Shown here piece by piece: positions 8,938 to 18,501 of a stretch of 32,259 nt of DNA. The translations under genes were made by a program, and so were the position numbers. The first letter of the stretch is position 1, and every line of letters starts with the position of its first letter. The notes below the pieces were generated by a model. That model made no database searches. It worked only from the letters and a program-made list of their open reading frames with translations, and had not been told where the DNA came from. The stretch is from contig JAIQFC010000042.1 of NCBI GenBank assembly GCA_020073465.1, positions 1 to 32,259 of the forward strand, given 5' to 3'. Origin of the DNA: Terriglobia bacterium. GTDB taxonomy: Bacteria; Acidobacteriota; Terriglobia; Terriglobales; Acidobacteriaceae.

Positions 8938-9438
8938 ATGAGTGAAGCACAATTGAAAGAATGGATGGAGTGGCTTAAAGAGGAACTACTTGCCCTAGTT
9001 ACGGATGACGATACCTACTGGCGACTGCAAGAGGAAGTCATACATCGGAACCGTCGGCTTCTCACAATGCGAAGCCCCTATTTCGACATGTTGCACTATG
9101 CGTACGTGAGTACAACAACATCGGCCATACGGCGCCTTACAGAAAAGCAGAACAAGGATAAAACGAACGTTTCCTTACGTATTGTTCTTCAAGAAATCGA
9201 GAGAGAGCCTACTATCTTCGTCAGCCAGGTCTCCCGACCCCAACTTCAATTAGACCTAACTCAGCTGGAGGCTCTGGAGAAGGTAATCAAGCCGTATGTT
9301 GATCGGATAATCGCACACCATGACAGGCGCGGAATAGCGGAAGCGCCAGAATACGGCAACCTAAAGGAAGGAGTCGCGATCCTGAGCGATATTTTTCGAA
9401 GATACTACGCCCTGATCAAGGAGTCGATTCATGTCTAA
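8938..9438 (+). CDS. HEPN/AbiU2-like protein, possible defence gene
   Basis: 166 residues, mostly helical and without signal peptide. The pattern resembles AbiU2-type HEPN proteins: an early WRL helix, TTTSAIRRLTE with KDKTNVSLR downstream, and VDRIIAHHDRRG (R123, H127, H128, D129), the place of the R-x4-6-H motif found in HEPN RNases. The family call is from motif memory only. The gene is visibly richer in A and T than its neighbours and stands alone after the RAYT element, which suggests recent acquisition. There is no ribosome site; TAAGAT at 8926-8931 is six bases before the ATG. Abortive infection or toxin function is inference. Confidence 0.5.
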   Translation: MSEAQLKEWMEWLKEELLALVTDDDTYWRLQEEVIHRNRRLLTMRSPYFDMLHYAYVSTTTSAIRRLTEKQNKDKTNVSLRIVLQEIEREPTIFVSQVSRPQLQLDLTQLEALEKVIKPYVDRIIAHHDRRGIAEAPEYGNLKEGVAILSDIFRRYYALIKESIHV

Positions 9439-9503
9439 AAATCGACTATCTACAAGATTTTGATATTTTCACATTTCCTTGGGTTGAAAAGCAAAACAGA
9501 CCG

Positions 9504-9526
9504 TTCGTGTGATTCTGGAACACGAA
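9504..9526 (-). terminator. Possible terminator of mdh
   Basis: A 7-base stem (TTCGTGT 9504-9510 with ACACGAA 9520-9526) begins just past the mdh stop. In the mdh direction it is followed by a T-rich stretch (TGTTTTGCTTTT), though not immediately. Confidence 0.4.
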
Positions 9527-9529
9527 TAC

Positions 9530-10580
<1,051 letters not shown>

Positions 10581-10583
10581 GCC

Positions 10584-12002
10584 TCATGCCATTACTGCCG
10601 CCCCCATGTTCTCGATGATGTGGGTCGCGAACTCGCTGGTTCTGACTTTTGTTGCGCCTTCCATAAGCCTTTCAAAGTCGTACGTTACTTTCTTCTGGAG
10701 AATCGTGCTCTCCATGCCGTGCTCGATCTGGTCGGCGGCTTCGTTCCAGCCGAGAAAGCGGAACAGCATGACTCCGGAAAGAATCACCGAACCGGGGTTG
10801 ATCACGTCTTTATCGGCGTACTTGGGCGCGGTGCCGTGCGTGGCTTCGAAGATGGCGTAGCCATCGCCGATATTCGCTCCCGGAGCGATGCCTAGGCCGC
10901 CGACTTGCGCGGCGCAAGCGTCGGAAATGTAGTCGCCGTTCAGATTGGGCGTCGCCAGCACCGAGTATTCGTCGGCGCGCGTGACAACCTGCTGAAAAAT
11001 CGAGTCGGCGATGCGGTCGTTGATCATGATCTTCTTCTTCCACTCACCGTGGCCGTGGGTGGCGTAGATGCGGTCGAGAACTTCCTTCACTTCCTGCTCC
11101 ACGGACTGGCGGAACGAAGGCGGGGCGAACTGCATGCCGGGCTCGATCTGTTCGGCATTCTGCGCAATGCTGATGACGGGATTCTTGTCTTTGTTGTCGA
11201 GAATCCAGCTCTCGCGCTCGGTTACGACTTTGTCGCGAAATTCTTCCGTTGCGAGCTCGTATCCCCATTTGCGGAAGGCGCCCTCGGTGAACTTCTGAAT
11301 GTTGCCTTTGTGCACCAGAGTCACCGTCTTGCGGCCGCTTTCGAGAGCGTGCCGAATGGCCATGCGCACCAGGCGCTTGGTGCCGCTGACGGACATCGGC
11401 TTGATGCCCACCCCGGAGTCGAGGCGGATCTGCTTCTTGCTGCCCTTGAGCATGTCGTTGTTGAGAAACTCGATCAGGCGCGCGCAATCCGCAGTTCCCT
11501 GCTCCCACTCGATGCCGGCGTAGACGTCTTCCGTGTTCTCGCGGAAGATAACGACGTCCATGCGTTCGGGGTGCTTCACGGGTGAGGGCACGCCCTTGTA
11601 GTACTTCACGGGACGCACGCAGGAGTACAGATCGAGAATCTGCCGCAGGGCAACGTTGAGCGAGCGAATTCCGCCGCCCACGGGCGTGGTCAAGGGGCCT
11701 TTGATCGCAACCCGGAATTCGCGGACGGCATCGACGGTATCGTCGGGCAGCCAGTTGTCGAACTTCGCTTTGGCCTTCTCCCCGGCGAAGACTTCGTACC
11801 ATGCGACACGGCGCTTGCCTTTGTAAGCCTTCTCGACAGCGGCGTTGAAGACACGCAGGGAGGCCTTCCAGATGTCACGGCCGGTTCCGTCGCCTTCGAT
11901 GAAAGGAATGATGGGATTGTCCGGAACGTCGTACCTGCCATTGGAATAGCCGATCTTCCTTCCGTCTGCTGGAACCACCACGCCGTTATAGGAACCTGCC
12001 AT
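10584..12002 (-). CDS. icd: Isocitrate dehydrogenase, NADP-dependent
   Basis: 472 residues from ATG 12002, with GAGGAGG four bases upstream; longer than the 416-residue E. coli enzyme. Landmarks are IEGDGTGRD, the substrate loop [11 protein letters not shown] (S114, N116, R120), R130, [24 protein letters not shown] and [11 protein letters not shown]. The Lys-Tyr after HGTAP, and the Tyr and Arg in VTYDFERLM, correspond to the NADP-selecting residues of the E. coli enzyme. It converts isocitrate to 2-oxoglutarate. A perfect TATAAT at 12070-12065 lies upstream. S114 is where AceK phosphorylates E. coli Icd, but no aceK is seen here. Confidence 0.95.
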   Translation of the reverse strand: MAGSYNGVVVPADGRKIGYSNGRYDVPDNPIIPFIEGDGTGRDIWKASLRVFNAAVEKAYKGKRRVAWYEVFAGEKAKAKFDNWLPDDTVDAVREFRVAIKGPLTTPVGGGIRSLNVALRQILDLYSCVRPVKYYKGVPSPVKHPERMDVVIFRENTEDVYAGIEWEQGTADCARLIEFLNNDMLKGSKKQIRLDSGVGIKPMSVSGTKRLVRMAIRHALESGRKTVTLVHKGNIQKFTEGAFRKWGYELATEEFRDKVVTERESWILDNKDKNPVISIAQNAEQIEPGMQFAPPSFRQSVEQEVKEVLDRIYATHGHGEWKKKIMINDRIADSIFQQVVTRADEYSVLATPNLNGDYISDACAAQVGGLGIAPGANIGDGYAIFEATHGTAPKYADKDVINPGSVILSGVMLFRFLGWNEAADQIEHGMESTILQKKVTYDFERLMEGATKVRTSEFATHIIENMGAAVMA

Positions 12003-12064
12003 CGAGCCTCCTCGTTTGAAGTCTTGTGGTCTGGAGCCTTGCGCACCTGCTTGGGAAACTTTCA

Positions 12065-12070
12065 ATTATA
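12065..12070 (-). promoter_or_regulatory. Candidate -10 box of icd
   Basis: TATAAT on the minus strand, about 62 bases before the icd start. No good -35 hexamer lies at the usual distance, so the promoter is tentative. Confidence 0.3.
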
Positions 12071-12165
12071 AAGAATTGCGGTGAACCCATGGCCAGATTC
12101 TTGTTTCAGGTTGTGCCATAATTCCTGTTCTAGCAGTCCTATTGTGGCTGTAGGAGGTCCTCACA

Positions 12166-12687
12166 ATGCATCGCAACTGCGGCTACCCGTTGGCAGTACG
12201 TGGCCAGTTCCTGCTCTGGTTAGCAGTATCATGCCTCGCGTTCTCAGCTACGGCGTGGGCCAAGGACAATCCCAGCTACACACAGGTGGGCCACACCATC
12301 AACGTAGGCCCCAACGATCAGGTGGGTGATGTCACCTGCTTCGGCTGCAGCATTCATGTGCGCGGGCAGGTGGCGGGAGATGTGACCACGTTTGGCGGCA
12401 GCATCACGATTGAGGATCAAGCACAGGTTTCTGGCGATGCTACTGCCTTCGCGGGCGATCTGCGGCTCACCAAAGACGCGAAGGTCGACGGCGATGCCAC
12501 AGTCTTTGGGGGGCAGCTTCGGCGGGACCCGGAGGCCCAGGTCGGCGGGGACGTAACCACGATGGGCGGCCGTGGATGGATCGCGCTGATCTTTGTTGCT
12601 CCGCTCATAGTGATGGGTTTGTTTGTGGCGCTTCTAATCTGGCTGATTCAGTGGCTGCGCCGGCCAGCCATGCCGGCGGCTGCTTAG
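12166..12687 (+). CDS. Exported bactofilin-like repeat protein with C-terminal membrane helix
   Basis: 173 residues from ATG 12166, with AGGAGGT at 12152-12158. It has a signal peptide (cut near ATAWA), then a run of short repeats of the type GDVTTFGGSI (GDVTCFGCSI, GDVTTFGGSI, GDATAFAGDL, GDATVFGGQL, GDVTTMGG). This is the pattern of a right-handed beta helix, as in bactofilin/polymer-forming proteins. A hydrophobic helix (about 137-163) and a basic RR end follow. Unlike cytosolic bactofilins it is predicted to cross or enter the membrane, with the helix domain outside. It is divergent from icd and tail-to-tail with the next gene, two bases apart. Confidence 0.7.
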   Translation: MHRNCGYPLAVRGQFLLWLAVSCLAFSATAWAKDNPSYTQVGHTINVGPNDQVGDVTCFGCSIHVRGQVAGDVTTFGGSITIEDQAQVSGDATAFAGDLRLTKDAKVDGDATVFGGQLRRDPEAQVGGDVTTMGGRGWIALIFVAPLIVMGLFVALLIWLIQWLRRPAMPAAA

Positions 12688-12689
12688 GC

Positions 12690-13277
12690 TCACCAGCGCC
12701 GGATTCCAAAGGTTTTTCGTACGCCGAGACTCATGTAGCGGCCCCAAGGGCCATTGTCGCCCAAGTCGGCGATTCCCAGATTCTTGTTGCGCGAGCCCAG
12801 GCGGTCGAACAGAAAGTGCTGGGTGACGCGGAACTCAAATCCCTTGCCGATGTACACCCCTGCTCCCCAGGAGTGCTCGATGCCGATTGGATCAAACGAC
12901 CAGGTGTAGAGGGTCTTGGGGATCGTCTTGCCAAACAAGAACGTCGGCGCACCATACACCATGAACCGCCGGAGCGGGCCACGGCCGAAGGGACGGACCT
13001 CCAGGGTTCCGGACAGCATGTAACGAGCGAACATGCTGCAAGGGGCGTTGACTCCGCCGTACTGTCCGGCATTGCCGGCGCAGAGGTTGGGATCGATCTC
13101 GTTGTGCGGGGGAGCAAGGTCGAACTGTGCCCATCCCCAGAACATGTCATGAGGAAAAAACATGCGGTCGTTGGACTCGCCGGCGTTCCAAGTTGCCTGG
13201 GACGACTGTGAATTCTGAGCTGCCATGAAAATCGGGAGTGTTGCGACAACTACCAGAGTCCACGCCAGTCTTTTCAT
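12690..13277 (-). CDS. Secreted protein of unknown function, possible beta-barrel
   Basis: 195 residues from ATG 13277, with TGGAGG upstream. It begins with a signal peptide ending FMAAQ. The mature part is rich in aromatic residues and Gly, with alternating strands (FEFRVTQHFLFDRLG, YMSLGVRKTFGIRRW) and a two-Cys segment (LCAGNAGQ...APCSMF). The final strand ends in an aromatic residue, as in outer-membrane barrels. I do not recognise a named family; small outer-membrane barrel is inference. Confidence 0.6.
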   Translation of the reverse strand: MKRLAWTLVVVATLPIFMAAQNSQSSQATWNAGESNDRMFFPHDMFWGWAQFDLAPPHNEIDPNLCAGNAGQYGGVNAPCSMFARYMLSGTLEVRPFGRGPLRRFMVYGAPTFLFGKTIPKTLYTWSFDPIGIEHSWGAGVYIGKGFEFRVTQHFLFDRLGSRNKNLGIADLGDNGPWGRYMSLGVRKTFGIRRW

Positions 13278-13705
13278 TACGCCTCCACAGAGTTGTGTGA
13301 TTCAAGATCCGGAAACAGTCTTTGCCCCCAGGATGCTCTCGCAGATTTTGGAGAGAGCCGGAACCCACTCCGGTTGAGCAGAGCGCCACATTGTACCCTG
13401 CCACAAGTTGGCTGGCTGCCCAACGCAGGTAAGAAGTTGCAGGCTCGCTGGGTGAGAACTTGTGGGGACGACGTTAGCTTCGGAGTTGTTGCCCTTTTCA
13501 GCACATGGGAAACCCCTTCCGAGGGCACCTTCGCCGTACAGGGCGTGCTGTGTTTCCAGAATTCATATCCCGGTTGCTGGTTATCCGGTTCGTGGAAGGA
13601 AAAATGGAAGTGGAAAAGGGGCTAAAGGCCTGTTTTTACTGGCATTCACGGTTTGGCCGGAGGATTGCATTATGTGTAGTACTAAAGCACTACAGGACCC
13701 CTCAA
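13278..13705. other. Intergenic region of 428 bases
   Basis: It lies between divergent genes and presumably holds both their promoters, though no clear -35/-10 pair stands out. A palindrome is found at 13675-13694. An alternative start for the rightward gene (ATG 13604 with GGAAGGA at 13594-13600) would extend that gene into this region. Confidence 0.4.
13675..13694. promoter_or_regulatory. Palindrome, possible operator
   Basis: TGTAGT (13675-13680) and ACTACA (13689-13694) are exact inverted halves around eight bases whose inner CT/AG also pair. It ends 11 bases before ATG 13706. The size suits a dimeric regulator; the regulator is unknown. Confidence 0.4.
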
Positions 13706-14035
13706 ATGCCGCAGGAAATATCCGTTTCGTATCAAGCGATCAAGAGCAAGGTCTACCGGCTCATCGATGCTCTGGTTGTTGGTGAGAAGAACGAAGCGGA
13801 GGTCCAGGAGTCAATCCGGCGGTGGTGGGACCTGATTCACCCTGCGGACCGTCCGATTGCTCAGAAGTATCTTCTGGCGGTACTCGGACACTCTTCGGCG
13901 GCTTTGGAAGCCATCGGAGACGGTCTGCTGTCCCGCACCAGCGACTCGGACGCCTTGTGCGCAGTAATCCCGTCGAGACGGCTGAAGATGGCGGAGAGGT
14001 TCATCAAAGAAACCTCGATGCGAGCCACGGTATAG
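13706..14035 (+). CDS. Hypothetical cytosolic helical protein
   Basis: 109 residues from ATG 13706, with a weak AGGA nine bases upstream. The sequence looks helical and soluble, with a Trp-Trp pair (SIRRWWDLIHPADRP) and LLAVLGHSSAALEAIGDGL. No family recognised. An upstream ATG at 13604 has a better ribosome site and would give 143 residues, but the added part looks less protein-like and would contain the palindrome. Start and reality are both moderately sure. Confidence 0.5.
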   Translation: MPQEISVSYQAIKSKVYRLIDALVVGEKNEAEVQESIRRWWDLIHPADRPIAQKYLLAVLGHSSAALEAIGDGLLSRTSDSDALCAVIPSRRLKMAERFIKETSMRATV

Positions 14036-14193
14036 GCGCTCTTCGGGCAGGAATAGACAAAAAATTGACAATTCCAGGTTGCGCGCGCCCGGCTGTCCCG
14101 GGTATGGTCGCTGTCGTCGACCTCGCGGGCGGACTATGTCGCTGGAAATCGGCGGGCAGTCTTCACCCTCATAGAACTTCCATAGGAGTCTCA

Positions 14194-14766
14194 ATGAAAT
14201 CTCTGTGTATGCTGGCCAGAGTGCGTGGGTATGTGTTATCTGGAGTGCTGCTAATTATGGCTACGACACTTTTCGCTGCTTCCGGGATTTACGGTTTTAC
14301 CCTCAATTCGATCGACGGCAAGCCGGCGCCGCTCGCCAACTACAAGGGCAAGGTTGTTCTCATGGTGAACGTGGCCAGCCAGTGCGGCTACACTCCCCAG
14401 TACAGCGCGCTGGAGGCTATTTACGAGAAGTACAAGGATCAGGGCTTTGTGATTCTGGGCTTCCCGGCCAACAATTTTGGGGCACAGGAACCGGGCACGA
14501 ACGAGGAGATCAAGACTTTCTGCACCCGCAAGTACAGCGTCACCTTCCCGATGTACTCGAAAATCTCGGTCAAAGGGGCTGATCAAGCGCCCCTGTACGC
14601 CTACCTGACCAAGCAGACGGGGCCGGGGATCGCAGGCGAAATCAAGTGGAATTTCACCAAGTTTCTGCTGGACCGGAACGGCAATATCGTGCAGCGGTTC
14701 GAGCCTGAGGTTACGCCTGACTCCAAGGAAGTTGTGGCCGCGATCGAAAAACTGCTGGCGCGTTAA
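14194..14766 (+). CDS. Exported glutathione peroxidase family thiol peroxidase
   Basis: 190 residues from ATG 14194 with TAGGAG upstream. A signal peptide or anchor (about 12-29, ending TLFAAS) precedes a full GPx domain. The catalytic set is C64 in NVASQCGYTPQY (Cys in place of selenocysteine), Q98 in NNFGAQEPG and W152 in KWNFTKFL. C110 may be the resolving Cys of a thioredoxin-dependent enzyme. It should reduce peroxides in the envelope; most bacterial relatives (BtuE) are cytosolic, so export is notable. It is tail-to-tail with the next gene, 12 bases apart. Confidence 0.9.
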   Translation: MKSLCMLARVRGYVLSGVLLIMATTLFAASGIYGFTLNSIDGKPAPLANYKGKVVLMVNVASQCGYTPQYSALEAIYEKYKDQGFVILGFPANNFGAQEPGTNEEIKTFCTRKYSVTFPMYSKISVKGADQAPLYAYLTKQTGPGIAGEIKWNFTKFLLDRNGNIVQRFEPEVTPDSKEVVAAIEKLLAR

Positions 14767-14778
14767 CGGGGCCGGGAA

Positions 14779-15306
14779 CTACTTCAGCTTCTGGAAGAAC
14801 TGCAGCACGTTGCCGTCGGGGTCCTGCAGCATAAGAAACCGGTCGTGAAACTCGCGATCTTCGGTAGGCTCCATCAGGAGCTTCGTGCCGTCTCGCTTCA
14901 ACTCGGCGGCCAGCGCATCCACCTCGGCGATCTGAAAGCCGAGCTTCACGAATCCGAGGAGCCGGTCTCGATCGGTCAACTCAGGGACGCGCTTCTTCAC
15001 GACCTCGAAGGACATCGCACCGGCAAACTGAATCAGCTCCAGCGAGAAGCCGTTCAGATCCAGGAACACAATTTTGAGATGGTGCTCTGGAAGATCCATC
15101 GTTTTGTAGATGTAGAAGTGGAGCTTCTGCTGGTACCACTTCGCACTGGCCTTGGCATCTGCGACCGAGATGCCGGCCCAGTACGCCTTGGCGCTGGCTA
15201 CGGCGCTGACCGGAGGAGCGACCCGCATATCGGCTGATTGGGTGCGAGCCGGGACCGATGTGATTCCCGCCAAGACAACGATCACCGTCCAAAGTTTGCC
15301 AGTCAT
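14779..15306 (-). CDS. Exported glyoxalase/VOC-superfamily protein
   Basis: 175 residues from ATG 15306. A signal peptide (MTGKLWTVIVVLAGITSVPA) leads into a single VOC module: AYWAGISVADAKASAKWYQ as first strand-helix, NGFSLELIQF, then VKLGFQIAEVDAL and FLMLQDPDGNVLQFFQ. His and Glu residues at the usual metal positions are only partly recognisable, so the reaction is unknown. It is divergent from the LysR gene, which suggests that regulator may control it. Confidence 0.75.
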   Translation of the reverse strand: MTGKLWTVIVVLAGITSVPARTQSADMRVAPPVSAVASAKAYWAGISVADAKASAKWYQQKLHFYIYKTMDLPEHHLKIVFLDLNGFSLELIQFAGAMSFEVVKKRVPELTDRDRLLGFVKLGFQIAEVDALAAELKRDGTKLLMEPTEDREFHDRFLMLQDPDGNVLQFFQKLK

Positions 15307-15470
15307 GCCCTTCCGACGTGGAAAGTGACCTGCCGTTAGCACCTGTTCGCAGCTCGCGGAACCCCTGTTACACTTGAGCCGTTCGGCAACCAGCATTCAG
15401 CCGTGCTGGCTTCCGTCGGGGAGGCGGGATACTGAGGCCGCCGTTCGCCTGAGTCCCGACGCGTGCTCCT

Positions 15471-16379
15471 ATGGACTTTGACCAGCTGGAGACCTTTCTC
15501 GAAGTAGCCCGGCACGTGTCGTTCTCGCGTGCGGCGGAAAAGCGCTTTCGCACCCAACCCGCCATTTCGTCGCAGATTCGCGCGCTGGAGGAGGAAGTTG
15601 GGGCCAAGCTGTTTGATCGATCAGGTGGCAAGGTGTGCCTCACAGCGGCGGGTAAGGCGTTTCAAAAATACGCAGAGGAAACGCTCGAAGCGCGGAAAGC
15701 GATGCTGGTGACCCTGGCGGAGATGGAGCGCGTGCCGCGCGGGGAAATTGTAGTCGGTGCCAATGAAGGGACCTGCCTGCATATTCTTCCGGAAGTGTTT
15801 GCCGGGTTCAAGAAGCTCTATCCGGATGTGTCGGTAAACATCAAGCGCTCCGACTACGCCAAGATCCTGGAATCGGTCATCGACAACTCGGTGGATTTCG
15901 GCGTGGTTTCCCTACCCGTGACAGACAACCGTCTCACCTCGGTGCTGATCCATCGGGATGAACTGGTGCTGATAGCGCCGCCGCAGCATCCGCTGAGCAA
16001 GCTCAAGTCGGTGACAGTAGCCGAGATTGCGAAGTTTCCACTGGTCGTGCCGAAGTTGGGTCATACCCGCGACGGGATCGAGCAACTCTTTCAGGAACGG
16101 CGGTTGAAGCCGAACTACACCATGGAACTGGATTCCAGCGAACTTCTGAAGCGGTTCGTGGCGGCCGATGTGGGGCTTGGGTTCATCGCCAGTTCGAACG
16201 TGCAGGAAGACGTGCGGGCCAGGGTGCTGGTGGCGGTGCCCATCGCAGACGCGCAAATAAGGCGCGACCTGGCATTGGTTTTTCGCAAAGACAAAGCGCT
16301 CAGCCGGGCTGCGCTCGCCTTTATCGACATTGCCGTGAAGCACAAGCCGGCGGAAGAACTGGTGCCGGGCCTTAAGTGA
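15471..16379 (+). CDS. LysR-family transcriptional regulator
   Basis: 302 residues, the usual length. The N-terminal winged helix-turn-helix is clear (MDFDQLETFLEVARH, SFSRAAEKRFRTQPAISSQ, LEEEVGAKLFDR), followed by the linker helix and a periplasmic-binding-like effector domain. The C-terminal part resembles the CysB/CysL branch, but the effector is not predictable. It is divergent from the VOC gene across 164 bases, the typical arrangement for a LysR target. Its stop is directly followed by the ATG of the POTRA gene. No ribosome site is seen before the ATG. Confidence 0.92.
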   Translation: MDFDQLETFLEVARHVSFSRAAEKRFRTQPAISSQIRALEEEVGAKLFDRSGGKVCLTAAGKAFQKYAEETLEARKAMLVTLAEMERVPRGEIVVGANEGTCLHILPEVFAGFKKLYPDVSVNIKRSDYAKILESVIDNSVDFGVVSLPVTDNRLTSVLIHRDELVLIAPPQHPLSKLKSVTVAEIAKFPLVVPKLGHTRDGIEQLFQERRLKPNYTMELDSSELLKRFVAADVGLGFIASSNVQEDVRARVLVAVPIADAQIRRDLALVFRKDKALSRAALAFIDIAVKHKPAEELVPGLK

Positions 16380-17735
16380 ATGATGACGGCATCGGCCAGA
16401 ATCCTGCTCGCGACGCTCCTTGTGGTCCCCGCAACTCTGCGCTTGGGATCGACACAAACGGCGCAGTCGCGAGCCGCGCAGGAGCTGCCGGACTCCGCGC
16501 ACAAGCTGGTCGCAGTGAAAGTCACCGGGACCAAACGCTATTCACCCGACGATGTGGTTGCCGCGACAGGCCTGCAAATCGGCGCCGAGGTCAGCGATGA
16601 CGATTTCAAGAAGGCCAGCCGGCGCCTGGGCGATACGGGAGCTTTCACCGACATCGCGTACAGCTTCTCCTATTCCGCGGCCGGAACCAAGCTGGAATTG
16701 AAGTTGGTGGACTCTCCGAAGTTTCTTCCAGCTCACTTTGAAGATTTTGTCTGGTTCACCGATGACGAACTGCGGCGCAGGATCAAAGAACATGTTGCCC
16801 TGTTCGATGGCGAGTTGCCATTGTCCGGGCGGCTGCCGGACGAGGTTTCCGATGTGCTGCAGGCCATGCTGGTGGAGAAGGGTGTTCCGGGATATGTGAC
16901 CTACTTGCGGGCTGAGGGACCGAGCGGGCAAATCGAGTCATTCAACTATTCGGTATCCGAAGTCCTGATTCGGATTCGCAACATTGCATTTACCGGGGCC
17001 GGCGCCAGCGAACTGCCGGCGCTGGAAGCAGCTGCGCAGAGAATGCCCGACCGCCAGTACTCCCATAGTCGAATCAAGATTCTTGTGGAGCGTCAGCTGC
17101 TGCCGATTTACTACGCTCGCGGGTACCTGAAGGCGTCGTTCGGTGCACCACAGCCTACGGGCGTGAAGGAAGCTCCGGAAGAAGGCGCGGACGAACCCAA
17201 AAATCTGACGGTCGTAGACGTCACCCTGGCGGTCACTCCCGGACAGCAGTACAAGCTCAGCCGCCTGGAGTGGTCGGGGAATCGTGAGATATCAACCGAG
17301 ATGCTGCAGTCGATGGTACGTTTCGCGCCAGGGCAACTGGCGAATACAGTGCAGCTGTCCGATAACCTGGCGGCAGTCAGGACCCTGTACAGCTCGCGGG
17401 GATACATTAACGCGTCGATCACACCTCAGGCGCAGTTCGACGATGCAGCCGGCACCGTAGCCATCCGACTGGAGGTGAAGGAAGACTCCGTCTACCACAT
17501 GGGCGACCTGGAGTTTCGAGGGCTCGACAACGGCCTGACGGCGAAGCTGCGCGCCGCGTGGAAGCTGCGCCAGGGGGACGTTTACGATGCGACCTATCTG
17601 AGGCAGTACCTGGCGGAAGCCAACAAGCTGTTGCCTGCCGCTCTTGACTGGGAAGTGGCGCCTCACGCCACGGCGAACGTGCGCGACAAGACAGTTGACG
17701 TGGACCTGCAGTATTCGGCCAAGGCACCCAGGTGA
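16380..17735 (+). CDS. Exported POTRA-repeat protein lacking a beta-barrel
   Basis: 451 residues. ATG 16380 abuts the LysR stop (a second ATG follows at 16383), suggesting coupled translation. An N-terminal hydrophobic segment (about 5-25) is a probable signal peptide. POTRA-like units are recognisable at about 43-110 (VTGTKRYSPDDVVAATGL), in the middle (RNIAFTGAGASELPALEAAA), at about 295-365 (LEWSGNREISTEMLQSMVRF) and near 385-450 (LEFRGLDNGLTAKLRAAWKL). These match the N-terminal arms of BamA/TamA, but the protein stops where the barrel would begin. A stand-alone periplasmic scaffold is inferred. Confidence 0.75.
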   Translation: MMTASARILLATLLVVPATLRLGSTQTAQSRAAQELPDSAHKLVAVKVTGTKRYSPDDVVAATGLQIGAEVSDDDFKKASRRLGDTGAFTDIAYSFSYSAAGTKLELKLVDSPKFLPAHFEDFVWFTDDELRRRIKEHVALFDGELPLSGRLPDEVSDVLQAMLVEKGVPGYVTYLRAEGPSGQIESFNYSVSEVLIRIRNIAFTGAGASELPALEAAAQRMPDRQYSHSRIKILVERQLLPIYYARGYLKASFGAPQPTGVKEAPEEGADEPKNLTVVDVTLAVTPGQQYKLSRLEWSGNREISTEMLQSMVRFAPGQLANTVQLSDNLAAVRTLYSSRGYINASITPQAQFDDAAGTVAIRLEVKEDSVYHMGDLEFRGLDNGLTAKLRAAWKLRQGDVYDATYLRQYLAEANKLLPAALDWEVAPHATANVRDKTVDVDLQYSAKAPR

Positions 17736-17852
17736 GGGTCCCCGGTTATTCCGGTTTTTGGAACAAATTTCTCTCAAGTTGCAGCTTTTCGGGGTTCCGT
17801 GATTCTAATGGGGGGTTCTGCCCGGGCCCTCCCCCAACTACGCCGGGCATGG

Positions 17853-17889
17853 GCGGGAATGCGCGCCAGCGTGTTCCCGCTATTTTTTT
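17853..17889 (+). terminator. Rho-independent terminator after the POTRA gene
   Basis: GCGGGAA (17853-17859) pairs with TTCCCGC (17874-17880). Inside, GCGC and GCGT extend the stem past a single mismatch. TATTTTTTT follows at 17881-17889. Confidence 0.8.
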
Positions 17890-17995
17890 CGATCATTCGC
17901 TGCAACTTCCAGCGCTCGGAGTAATCTGTGATAACAGTGAATGTGCCTGGTCCAGGCGCACAAGCGGGGTTACTAACTCACAAGGAGAATATGGA

Positions 17996-18349
17996 ATGAA
18001 TTTTCGATCGCAGAAGCTGGGATTCTTGATGCTTACTTTGGCCCTGAGCGCTGGGCTGTCCGTCCCCTCGGCCCTCGCGGCCAAGGGAAAGACCTACACC
18101 GGCACTGTCAGCGACTCGATGTGCGGCGCCAAGCACGCGATGGCGGGTGACGACGCCGCTTGCACGCGGGCTTGTGTCAGCAAGGGATCAAAGTATGCGC
18201 TGGTCGTCGGCGACAAGGTTTACACCCTGGACACCAGCGACAAGGCGGCTCTCGAAACGCTCGATAAGCAGGCCGGGGCCAAGGCCACGGTCATGGGAAC
18301 TGAAAAGGACAACACCATCAGCGTCAGTTCGGTCAAAGCTGCACAGTAG
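17996..18349 (+). CDS. Small secreted protein with a conserved three-Cys region
   Basis: 117 residues from ATG 17996, chosen because AAGGAG (17982-17987) is eight bases upstream. A signal peptide ends at PSALA. The mature part has [15 protein letters not shown], then [20 protein letters not shown] and a YTLD strand. The pattern of a Cys motif followed by a small beta domain recurs, as I recall, in many acidobacterial secreted proteins without known function. The Cys/His/Met residues could bind metal, but that is speculation. A strong terminator follows. Confidence 0.75.
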   Translation: MNFRSQKLGFLMLTLALSAGLSVPSALAAKGKTYTGTVSDSMCGAKHAMAGDDAACTRACVSKGSKYALVVGDKVYTLDTSDKAALETLDKQAGAKATVMGTEKDNTISVSSVKAAQ

Positions 18350-18375
18350 CCGGGTTCGTCAGGTCGCAGAGGTTG

Positions 18376-18407
18376 GCGGGGAGCGTCCCACGCTCCCTGC
18401 TTTTTTT
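18376..18407 (+). terminator. Rho-independent terminator
   Basis: GGGAGCGT (18379-18386) pairs with ACGCTCCC (18390-18397) around CCC. Three more pairs at the base (one G-U) extend the stem to 11. Seven T follow at 18401-18407. It ends the transcript of the small secreted protein. Confidence 0.88.
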
Positions 18408-18501
18408 GCCCCTCGGGTGGAAATTCATGCTTTGTTTACAAACCGTTGTGTTAGATTGTGCATTCTCAACCTCAAAATTTTCCTGGCGGAGGGCTACATC
18501 G

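Noticed and set aside
11044..11802. A 252-codon minus-strand frame within icd
   Set aside because: Same strand as icd but out of frame; Arg-rich composition typical of a shifted reading of a GC-rich gene.
14065..14070. Perfect TTGACA before the GPx gene
   Set aside because: No -10-like hexamer lies 15-19 bases downstream, so it is not called as a promoter.
17736..17760. CCGG-TTATT-CCGG-TTTTT as terminator of the POTRA gene
   Set aside because: The stem is only four pairs; the hairpin at 17853-17889 is much stronger.
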